Shown here: in pieces, positions 8,222 through 16,685 of the stretch
How positions within the stretch are numbered: position 1 is the first letter of the stretch
How the letters are laid out: each line of letters starts with the position of its first letter
NCBI GenBank assembly: GCA_028673005.1
Contig: CM054115.1
Span: forward strand, 193,758,370 to 193,822,369
DNA length: 64,000 bases
From: Tanypteryx hageni
Lineage: Eukaryota; Arthropoda; Insecta; Odonata; Petaluridae
Direction of reading: 5' to 3'
Notes under the pieces: generated by a model
The model's database searches: none
What the model was told of the DNA's origin: nothing
Seen by the model: only the letters and a program-made list of their open reading frames with translations
Position numbers and translations under genes: made by a program

Positions 8222-11068
8222 ATGGAACTGACCCGTCTCCGTTATCATCTCCGTAGACACATTACCCTCAACTGCCAGATTGAATTCCTCAACTCCTGCC
8301 TTGCACTTGGACTCACCCCCAAATGCCTCACCATCAGAATTCCTCTTTCAGGTCTTCCTCCCCCTATACGCGCTTCCCTAGCCCTCACGTATCACCTCGC
8401 CTCTATCCACATTATCCGTTCCACCATACACCATTATACCACCCTCTCTAACTCCCACTTCGCTAATTGTAAATCTCTCGTTCTTTATCTTCGTCATTCT
8501 TCGCAATCCATATCCGACCTTCGTGCCGCTTTCCTTCAAGCGGCTAATGATATCACCGCACATCGCAACAGACTTCTCCGTAAACTCTCTCTGCTTTGCG
8601 TCCGGCACCTCAAACTTGGTCTTCCCCTTCCGTTCATAACAGCTGGCGAGGTCAACAAACCACCTCCTTCCCCGCCACTCATCGGTCAAACTCCCTGTCT
8701 TGCGGACCTCCTGGGATTCCCAACGCCACCATCACTTCATATCCTGAAAAAGACCCACACTTTCCTAACCCGCAAACCTTTGAAGCGCTCATATTTTTCG
8801 CACACTCCTGCCACCACCTCTTCATCTTGCCAACCAGATGAAGTCTTGAACCTTTCCTCCCACGTACTTACCCCTGCCGAGAATGAACTCCTCTCACGCG
8901 GCCTTTCCTTTTGTCCCACCACCAAATTTGATCATTTTCGCCTCCTTGCCGACGTCCAGTCCTTTGCCCGCACACTACGTCTAAAAACTAACCCTCCCAA
9001 AGAAGACTCTCTCACCTCTGCCAACCCAAAACTCCCTCCCGGCCTCCCACCTACCTTTTCCATCTTCAAACCTCCTTCCCAATACATTCCACCCACCCTT
9101 CCTTCCCTACACCCGGTCGAACAATACCTCAATTATATCCTTTCCAGAATCTCCCAACCTAACTTTTCCGATCTTATCGACCATACTGATAATCTTACCA
9201 GACGTGAAAGGCATGCCATTTCCACACTCAAACATCTTGACCATATCATCATCCTCCCTGCCGACAAGGGCACCACCACGGTTGTGATGGATCGCGCCAA
9301 ATATAACGAGGAAGCCGAGCGCCAACTTTCTGACGAAACCTCTTACCATCACCTTACTTCCAACCCCACAGACCACCACTCCTACCAAATTTCGTCCTAT
9401 CTTCATTCCTCAGGCAAACAGGAAGGCCTTTCCGATTCCGCCATTGCTCTAATGATCCCCAACAAACCCCGCACACCCAGATTCTACCTTCTCCCTAAAA
9501 TCCATAAACCCAACATCCCCGGCCGCCCCATTGTTGCCAGCTTTAATTCCCCTACAGAACGCATCTCCGCCTTCGTTGACTCCCACCTACAACCTCTCAT
9601 TCGTCAATTCCCTTCCTTCATCCAAGACACTAACCACTTTCTCAAACGTCTCAAACACCTCCCCTTTCCTCTCCCACCCAATACCATTTTGGCCACTATC
9701 GATGTCTGTTCCCTCTACACAAACATCCCCCACGATGATGGACTCTCTGCCCTTGGTAAACTCCTGGACTCAAGACCACCCGACGCAAGACCTTCCTCCC
9801 ATTTCTTATTAGACTTGGCAGCAATGGTGCTCAAATTGAACAACTTCTCTTTCGATGGTCGTCACTACCTTCAAATTAGAGGCACTGCGATGGGCACCCG
9901 AATGGCGCCTTCATACGCCAATTGCTACCTTGGAGAATGGGAAAGACTCTTCCTCAACGTTCCACTCAGACCACTTTTGTGGCTGAGATACATCGACGAT
10001 ATCTTCCTCATTTGGACGCATGGACCTGACTCTCTCCTTTCCTTTCTCTCTAGTCTCTCCTCCCATCCTTCACTGTCCTTCACCCATCAATCCTCTACCT
10101 CCCACATCACATTCCTGGATGTCGACCTTTACCTGCAAGACAGCCAAATCCGCACCTGTGTTCACATCAAACCCACCAACAGCCTCCAATACCTCCACTT
10201 TGATAGCTGCCATCCCCTTCATACCAAAACCTCTATCCCCTATGCCCTTGCTCGTCGAGGATGGAGGCTTTGTTCCGATAGAGCATCCCTTCTAGAGTAT
10301 TACTCTGTCCTCGAGGATGCTCTTCTCAAACGTGGTTACCCTCCAGTCTTGGTCCGCGAACAGATCCATAGGGCGATGACGCCTACCCACATTGGATCTC
10401 ATCCTCACACACCCACTATTCCTGCATCTACCCCTCCACTCACTCTTACGACACTTTTCCATCCTGGTATCCACGAAGCTCTCAAAACAATCCTTCATGC
10501 TGCCCACCCAATTCTTACCTCTTCCTCCCATCAGTCCCTCTTTATCAACCTTTTTGCCAATCCTCCACTCCTCTCCTTCCGCCGGCCCCCAAACTTGGGA
10601 AATATCTTGTGGAGGAAGGATCTTCCCACTTCTACCACGCTTCTTGCAATAGGTTCCCACCCCTGCGGAAAACCTCGCTGCCTCACTTGCCCTATCCACC
10701 TACCATCATCTTCTTTCTCGAGTCCCTCCACCAACATCACCTACCCCATCACCTCCAGAAGCAACTGCACCACCCGTAACGTCATTTACCTCCTTACCTG
10801 CACCCTTTGTCCCGCGTTTTACGTAGGCCTCACCAGCAATCCGTTAAACATCCGAATGAACGGTCACCGGAATAGCGTTTCTCTCAGACGCCCCCTCCCA
10901 GTTGCATTACATGCTAATACCCACAATGTTCCCTTTAATAGTTGCTACAATGTTAGGATTATTCGCGCTTTACCCTATGACACTCCTGCCCCCCTTCTCC
11001 GACACTGGGAACTAGCACATATCCATCTTCTCGACTCTTTCTCTCCGCCTGGCCTCAACCTCCGCTAA
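8222..11068 (+). CDS. Penelope-like reverse transcriptase / GIY-YIG endonuclease polyprotein
   Basis: An uninterrupted 948-codon ORF starting at CACCATGG, a strong initiation context. The N-terminal 340 residues are the family-specific lead-in. The RT core follows: PADKG (D348), LPKIHKP, the [10 protein letters not shown] box with catalytic D494, GTAMGTRMAPSYAN, and YIDD at 590-593, then the thumb with FLDVDL. A C-x4-C-x2-C-x2-H motif spans 815-826. The GIY-YIG nuclease follows, with IYL at 855-857, YVG at 867-869, R878 and H882. The protein would nick target DNA and prime reverse transcription there. All catalytic residues expected in RT and most of the nuclease are present, and nothing is frameshifted, unlike every other transposon gene here. 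Many long ORFs on the opposite strand are compositional shadows of its C-rich sequence. Confidence 0.95.
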   Translation: MELTRLRYHLRRHITLNCQIEFLNSCLALGLTPKCLTIRIPLSGLPPPIRASLALTYHLASIHIIRSTIHHYTTLSNSHFANCKSLVLYLRHSSQSISDLRAAFLQAANDITAHRNRLLRKLSLLCVRHLKLGLPLPFITAGEVNKPPPSPPLIGQTPCLADLLGFPTPPSLHILKKTHTFLTRKPLKRSYFSHTPATTSSSCQPDEVLNLSSHVLTPAENELLSRGLSFCPTTKFDHFRLLADVQSFARTLRLKTNPPKEDSLTSANPKLPPGLPPTFSIFKPPSQYIPPTLPSLHPVEQYLNYILSRISQPNFSDLIDHTDNLTRRERHAISTLKHLDHIIILPADKGTTTVVMDRAKYNEEAERQLSDETSYHHLTSNPTDHHSYQISSYLHSSGKQEGLSDSAIALMIPNKPRTPRFYLLPKIHKPNIPGRPIVASFNSPTERISAFVDSHLQPLIRQFPSFIQDTNHFLKRLKHLPFPLPPNTILATIDVCSLYTNIPHDDGLSALGKLLDSRPPDARPSSHFLLDLAAMVLKLNNFSFDGRHYLQIRGTAMGTRMAPSYANCYLGEWERLFLNVPLRPLLWLRYIDDIFLIWTHGPDSLLSFLSSLSSHPSLSFTHQSSTSHITFLDVDLYLQDSQIRTCVHIKPTNSLQYLHFDSCHPLHTKTSIPYALARRGWRLCSDRASLLEYYSVLEDALLKRGYPPVLVREQIHRAMTPTHIGSHPHTPTIPASTPPLTLTTLFHPGIHEALKTILHAAHPILTSSSHQSLFINLFANPPLLSFRRPPNLGNILWRKDLPTSTTLLAIGSHPCGKPRCLTCPIHLPSSSFSSPSTNITYPITSRSNCTTRNVIYLLTCTLCPAFYVGLTSNPLNIRMNGHRNSVSLRRPLPVALHANTHNVPFNSCYNVRIIRALPYDTPAPLLRHWELAHIHLLDSFSPPGLNLR

Positions 11069-11246
11069 CCCTATTAGCCCCCTTACAATGTTTCCTTGTT
11101 ACTTTGTAACTATTCGGACTCTACCTCATCACACTCCCTCTTTATTGGCTATCCACCCCTCCTACTCCCCACCTCCTCCAATCATCAACCTTCCCACATC
11201 ACCCTGTCATTCCCTGCCCAGTGTGTCACTTTACGTTACTCTTTCG

Positions 11247-11273
11247 CTGAAGAAGGGCTTAGGCCCGATAAGC
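11247..11273 (+). ncRNA. Hammerhead-like hairpin in Penelope 3' region (degenerate)
   Basis: CTGAAGA is followed by a GGGC/GCCC stem with loop TTAG and then GATA. Hammerhead ribozymes need CUGANGA, stem II and GAAA. The last element is mutated here (GATA), but two related tails keep CGAAA. Stems I and III were not resolved by eye. Confidence 0.35.
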
Positions 11274-11352
11274 TTGCGTGTGTTTTTGTGTTCGTGTGTT
11301 TTACGTGTCTCTTCGACGCCCCCAGCAGCCTGCCAGCTTGGTCCTCAACTTG

Positions 11353-11421
11353 GTGAGTGTCCGCTGGGCTTCCCTCAACACCTTGTTGCCACCCTCATCA
11401 CTACCTTTTCTTTTCCTTTAG
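11353..11421 (+). other. Candidate spliceosomal intron in Penelope terminal repeat
   Basis: A 69-nt GT..AG interval with donor GTGAGT, a long pyrimidine tract (ACCTTTTCTTTTCCTTTAG) and nothing coding. The related tail at 38057-38264 (minus) has donor GTAAGT at the same place and the same tract ending AAG; the third copy (52901-54283, minus) also has GTAAGT. Penelope of Drosophila virilis is known to carry a short intron in its terminal repeat, so this is the expected counterpart. Splicing itself is inferred. Confidence 0.65.

Positions 11422-11424
<3 letters not shown>

Positions 11425-11478
<54 letters not shown>
11425..11478. repeat. (TA)n microsatellite at Penelope 3' end
   Basis: A pure AT dinucleotide run of about 54 nt directly after the element's 3' end TTTAGTTA. 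Confidence 0.95.
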
Positions 11479-11482
<4 letters not shown>

Positions 11483-12818
11483 TATTTTTAATATTATATT
11501 TTTTAGCTGCTACCACCACAGCACTTACCAGCAACTATTGTAAACACTGTATGCTTAGTTGTCTTACATTAGTAACACTCCTTTTCATTTTCTTAATTGT
11601 TGGATCTTCGTGGCTATATCCATTATCAGAAGGCAATGGTTTGAGTTTATTTCTGTTCTTTGTAAAGTCTTTAAATTTTTCTCACAATTCCTTATAATAT
11701 TTATTATCATTTGACATATTTGGAAATTTTAGAAATGTTACAGGTATGGAGAAAGTCATGTGGTGGCCACATCGTATTTTTCACCCTTGTTTTGGTAGCC
11801 CACTCATGTTTAATTTTTAAAAAACCCCTGGTTTGAAATCTGAATAGTAGCTGTATTTTTTTACATTTTAACATATTTATTTACATTTTTTCACAATTTC
11901 AAAAGTTGATTAATACATCCAGGCCTTTATATTAATCTTTATGGTTTTTCATAGTATCAAATGTTTTAAAACATAGAAAGGTTCCACTGATTTTTTAATT
12001 GAGACATTTAATATTTCTGGGATTATATACATGAACATTATTTCAAGCTGCCCCCGTTGCGCCCCAAGTGCAGCCACCCTTAAATCCGCCACTGAGTATG
12101 AGGGAGAAATTCAAGATTGAGGGTAACTGAGCGGGAGGGAAATCTTGCCATTTCCCCCATTTTCGCGGATCCACTCAGAACCCCAATCTTTTGCGGAGCC
12201 CTAGGGTTCTGCATAACCTAAGTTGAGAAGCACTGCCATACGTCAGGGGGCCCCTTACTTCATGGAAACCCTGGTGCACACCAAGTGCGACCCCCCTAAA
12301 TCCACCACTGCCTATGTTCATATATTCCTCGAGAGAAAAATGACAAGAAAACCTATGAAATGCACACTCACAACGGCTTTGAGGATGCATTTTGAGGGGT
12401 TTGTTTTAGTTTATGCATCTGGGCTTCGGCTGGGGTAGGCGGGTGTCAGCTTGGATAGGTAGAATCAAGTGGCCTAGGATTCTTCTCCTTAAATCCAGAT
12501 ATGAGGTATGAATAAGAAGTCTGTTCACTCTAGATGAGTCGATGTAAAGCCACACTCGACTTGCGAGTGCAAAAGGTTAAGGATGGCTGGTTTGTTACTT
12601 AAATGAGCATGTGCTTTTCCAATCACTTTGTGGTGGTCTTAGTTGAAAATACAACCACTACATGAGTTCAATATTGCATTTTTAATTAACTGTTATATTT
12701 GATTATATAATTGAAGTTGAAGAATACTATAATTAAACAACTCATAGCCATATGTTAAAAGAATTCAGTAGGAAAAAGCTAGTACTTCATAGTAAAAAGG
12801 AAAACATTTCCAACTCAC
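11479..12818. other. Rad54 intron 7 remainder with R1 end and hAT-type termini
   Basis: 11480-11515 resembles the end of the R1 repeat. Between 12045 and 12315 there are several orphan terminal-repeat-like motifs: AAATCCGCCACTG (near 12084), AAGTTGAGAAGCACTG (near 12234) and AAATCCACCACTG (near 12311). These are typical hAT ends (CAGTGG.. read on the other strand). I could not pair them into complete elements. The rest is AT-rich and shows no gene. Confidence 0.4.
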
Positions 12819-12980
12819 CTGAGCTGTTCCCAGCATTCCTTCATTTACAAATTGCACCAAGCTGAAGTATTCAAGTAGATCATTTTGAATCGGAGTCCCT
12901 GACAGTAGAATCCTTTTCTTCCATTTTAAGCCCATTAAAGCTTGATAAGTTTGATTCTCGCAGTTTTTCAAACGATGTCC
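12819..12980 (-). CDS. Rad54: Rad54 coding exon 7 (DEGH/SGTPIQN)
   Basis: This 162-nt exon starts with GGA CAT CGT TTG AAA AAC (GHRLKN), completing the motif II box DE|GH with the preceding exon. It contains [10 protein letters not shown], helicase motif [13 protein letters not shown], and [10 protein letters not shown]. Acceptor is GACAG, donor GTGAGT. It is phase 0 at both ends and intact. Confidence 0.95.
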
Positions 12981-13113
12981 CTGTCATTCATTTAAATGAG
13001 ACATTACAATATGTTTTAGTCACCAATTATTACAGCAGTATAATACAATAAAATTACAACTTCTTTGTAAAATAAATAAAAATAATACCATACTCCATGT
13101 AGAAAACACAAAC

Positions 13114-13410
13114 CTCATCGCAGATAACTAGGCCTTCTACGGCGCCCCCAATTCCTCCAATCTTCTCTCCACTCCCACCCTTGCAAAGGATGTGTGCATA
13201 TATACGAAAAGTTTCATAAGACAGAATGAGAATAGGCTGTGCAATTCTCCTCCCATTATAAGATGGAGCAACAAACTCTTTCAAGCGACGTTCAATTTCG
13301 GCCTTTGCTCCTCCACGAATTTCCTTATTCGTTCCAGCCAATGGTGTTCCGTCAAGCGCTAGAGCCGAGACTCTACCTCCCAACCATTTGTTAAACTCAT
13401 TCTGCCAATT
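13114..13410 (-). CDS. Rad54: Rad54 coding exon 6
   Basis: This 297-nt exon has acceptor TTTTTTCCAG and opens NWQNEFNKWLGGRVSALALDG, continuing motif Ia from exon 5 (SSLVK|NW). It contains PILILSYETFR and ends at VICDE, the first half of the DEGH box. The donor GTTTGT is a weaker match than the other donors. Between the YETF segment and VICDE it carries a Gly-rich stretch (CKGGSGEKIGGIGGAVEG) about a dozen residues longer than in vertebrate RAD54. The 133-nt intron 6 follows. Confidence 0.95.
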
Positions 13411-13512
13411 CTGGAAAAAATAAAAATTCATGGCCATTGTTAAATCATGCCAAATATTTCTGTTCAACATTAATAAATCTCTGGATCAAAACAGTCAACG
13501 ATACGTCAACAC

Positions 13513-16094
13513 CAGGCCCGGACATAGAGGCCCAGGGCCTCTAGGCAGTTAACAGAGTCGGGGGCCCCCTTTTTGGTAATTTAGCAAAAAAACTTTACTT
13601 TTATTTTTTATTTATTTAACGTACTTTGACTTTAGAAAATAGACAAGCAGACTTAGAAATGAAATAGACAAGTACCAACTATACTTTTTTACACATTATA
13701 ATTTTTACATTTACATATAATTACAAGATTACATAGCCACGCGACGAACTTTCTTCTCTGCAAAGGAACGGATGACCTCACTATAGTCCACAGACTGCGT
13801 TATTTCTGACTCTATGTACAGCACAGAGAGTGAATTAAGCCTGTTCTCTTCTGTGGTAGATCTTAAATAATTCTTTACTCTCTTTAGCGCTGAAAACGAC
13901 CGTTGTGCCGAACAGTTTGACCCTGGTGTACACAACAGCATCCGGAGCGCTATTCCCACGTTTGGATAAATGTCCAAAAAGCCTTTTTTCAGGATGTACT
14001 TGTATAGCTCCAGTGATGATAACCCTTTTCCCCCTGTAGCCTCAGCGGACAACAAATGAGCTTGCAGGTGCAGACACTTGTTTTCCAAAGTGCCGTCCAA
14101 ATCCACTGGATAGAAGGCTTCCAGGTTCCATGCTCCGTCACGGACATCTTGAGATTCCAAACTATGTAGCTTCGTGAGAAAGTCAAACTTTTTACTTAAC
14201 TTCTCTTAAGCAGTGCCACGTCTCTGTAGTTCTGCAATCAACCTGTCGATAATGACATTGAAGACAGTAACTCTGAATCTGTCCCTGCCGGAGAGTTCGA
14301 CCTCGTTTTCCTTTACTTCGTCAAACTGGACCTTTCGCTTACGTTTCCTCTTCATATCGTATGCGTAGTTCTGTTCACCGCTTGTTTCCACAGCTTTCGA
14401 CTCATAATGATCAAAGGTACCGACTTTCCTTATATCTTCTAGGTATGTTACCAAGGACTGATAAAGTTCAGCAATCGTACCCAGTTCGATGTTCACAGAT
14501 TGCAGAGATTTGCTCACTTTGTTAAATCTTTCCAGGATATCATTCCACAGCAGGGTCAGGAAGCACATTTCCAGGGAGTCAATTGAATTAAAAAGACCTG
14601 AAGCCTCAGAACGTGTAGATGGTTTTTCACTTGTGTCACTGGCGATTATCTGAAGAGCTGCCATGATCTCATTCCAGGAGCAACAGAGATTTCAGCAGGC
14701 ATCACCCCGAGCAGACCATCTTGTCTGAGAAAGGCTCTTCACAACTGTTGAATTTGGCTTCAGTTGAGATAACAAAACTTCCCATCTGTGTGTCGAGACC
14801 GAGAAAAAATTGTACAATTCCTGTAAAATACCGAAGAAAGGTATAGCAGCCTCACAACACTCAGCAGCACATGATCCGACAAAATTCAGTAAATGAGCCG
14901 AACAGGGGACGAAAACTACCAGAGGATTCACTTGTTTTATTCTCGCTTGAAGACCGGAATATACACCCAACATGTTGCTTGCGTTGTCATAAGACTGTCT
15001 GCGACAGTTGGCGATATCCAAGTCGTGATTTTTCAAGGTCTCGAGAACGACGTTAGCCAGGTCTTCTGCTATATGGCTACAATTTGGTATGAATCTTATA
15101 AATCCTTCGACAGGACATCCCTCTGCAGACACATATGGCACTATGAATGAAAATTGATCCACGTGGGAGATGTCAGGAGTCGAGTCGACAGAGATGGAAA
15201 AATACTTGGCATGCTTTATCTCAGTCACGATCGTGCTTATGACCTTTTCTGCCATGATGTTGATAATTTCTTCGCATATTCTAGACGAGAGGTATGATGT
15301 TGTGCCGCATCCTTTGTTTCCGTGGCGTTTTATGTGCGTGTCCAGAAAAGGATCGAACTCAGCCAAAAGTTCTAGGGTCATGACATAGTTCCCACTGTTT
15401 CTCGATCCAAATCTCTCCTGTGAACCTCTAAACGGCAATCCGCGTGCACACAGTGACCTCACAACAGCCACAATATGCCTCAAAACCTCATGCCAGTATT
15501 TTATTTCTTCTTCCGTTTGAAGAACAAGACTCTTGTCAACTCTACCGCCAACGTTCTTCCTCTCTAACAGCATCGCACATGTTGACCTGCGATCGTCTGA
15601 ATTTTCATGTTCCTTCATCCTCTGACCTGCATTTTTCCAGTCGTTGTACCCTTCATCATTAGCTAGCAACCCCGATTTTCCAAACATCTTACAAGGGGCG
15701 CAGAACACGGTACTGTCGCCAACACTACTCGTATCGTAACCTTAACTAACCTCAGCAAATTCGTGTGGAAGATAAAACCTTTGAGCCGCAAAAATTGAAA
15801 TTGATACAACTTTCTAACACACACTTTCAACGCGAACTGACAAGTAGTGACAAGTTATAGAATGAAGTCAGGTGCGATGCAAAACAAACAAAGAACACAA
15901 ACACAGTGTTGCCACTTGACTTGTCAAAAAATTAACTATGGTCAATTATTTTCTATTTCGTTTGGAAAAATTGACATATTATTTTCCGTGTCCTGTGTCC
16001 TCAATGTGTACCATTTCGGCCCCTGGTCGGGGCCCCCACCGAGGTTAGGGCCCTAGGCAGCTGCCTAGTTTGCCTAGGCAGAAGTTCGCTGCTG
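13513..16094 (-). mobile_element. hAT element with exact 8-bp target duplication
   Basis: It is bounded by perfect GTCAACAC duplications at 13505-13512 and 16095-16102. The ends are CAGGCCCGGACATAG on the left and, complemented, CAGCAGCGAACTTCTG on the right; subterminal CTAGGCAG blocks occur at both ends. It carries one decayed transposase gene. It lies in Rad54 intron 5, same orientation as the gene. Confidence 0.92.
13729..15741 (-). pseudogene. hAT transposase, ZMYM1-like, with nonsense codons
   Basis: One frame runs from about 15741 to 13729 and is interrupted by two in-frame stops (after SARGDAC near 14691 and after RRGTA near 14206). Features in order: VFCAPCKMF (TTF-type Cys motif), YWHEVLRHIV..LPFRGS, a DUF4371-type RNase-H core with SVDSTPDISHVDQ, CRRQSYDNASNM, VPCSAHLLNF and the QTRWSAR motif, then the helical insertion, and finally the C-terminal dimerisation segment LLCTPGSNCSAQRSFSALKRVKNYLRSTT. 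The N-terminus before the zinc motif is cut by a stop. Similar proteins are annotated in animal genomes as zinc finger MYM-type protein 1-like, but they are transposases. Confidence 0.88.
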
Positions 16095-16102
16095 GTCAAC
16101 AC

Positions 16103-16449
16103 CAGTGTAAGTGTGCATCATAGCATCCATTATTGTGACCTTTACTTGTCCTAGTGTTTTTAGCCCTATTAAAACTTTTTTTAACAGTTTGATTCAAAGT
16201 GTAAATGTAGGCTATAATTATATGCAAGGTACATTCCCAAAGCTGTTCAATATATTTTTGCAGTGAAAATTTTAAATGATATGCAATTGATGAATTGATC
16301 TGTACTTGGCTGACTTTATGAAACCACCTTGGTAAATTTCGTTAAATTAATTTCTACCTTATGGTGATGCCAAAAATAACAAAATTAGACGAGTTTGCCA
16401 GATAATTGATGCCACACAATTTTGAATGTCATTCCATATAGCATCAAGG
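16103..16449. other. Intron 5 sequence, nothing recognised
   Basis: Unremarkable AT-rich sequence between the hAT and the P element. No ORF or repeat ends were identified. Confidence 0.5.
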
Positions 16450-16685
16450 TTACTAGAGACTAAAGGTTGGCCCACTAGAGGAAACGCGCTACCATTGGCT
16501 GTTGCCTGTGACGTAGCTATAATGGCAAGCGTAGGGAAAAGGATAGAAGAGAAACGTCTAACTACATGACCGGAGAGTTTTTTTAAATTTTCATTTATTT
16601 ATGTAATGTATAAGAAACATAATACAGAAAATATATAAACAATACACAAAGTTATTCCCAAAAGAAAATTCATAACATAAAACAA

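Larger units (their letters stand above)
8087..11422 (+). mobile_element. Penelope-like retroelement, apparently full-length ORF copy
   Basis: The element comprises a short 5' copy of its own 3' end (8087-8137 repeats 11378-11428, the pseudo-LTR feature of Penelope elements), a pyrimidine-rich leader, a single 948-codon ORF (8222-11068), and a 3' region with a hairpin (11247-11272) and a candidate intron (11353-11421), ending in (TA)n. Penelope elements encode a reverse transcriptase close to telomerase plus a GIY-YIG endonuclease and often insert in AT-rich sequence. It lies in Rad54 intron 7 on the opposite strand to the gene. Confidence 0.9.

Noticed and set aside
7514..8260. Long minus-strand ORF running from the Penelope leader through (TA)n into the inverted copy (YIYIYI stretch)
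   Set aside because: It reads across the junction of two elements in opposite orientation and through a microsatellite; only its second half is real Penelope sequence.
8378..10740. Several antisense ORFs of 60-135 codons opposite the Penelope ORF
   Set aside because: Shadows caused by the C-rich, stop-poor composition of the real gene; no motifs.
13729..15741. Host zinc finger MYM-type protein 1 gene
   Set aside because: hAT termini with exact 8-bp duplications and in-frame stops show a transposon.
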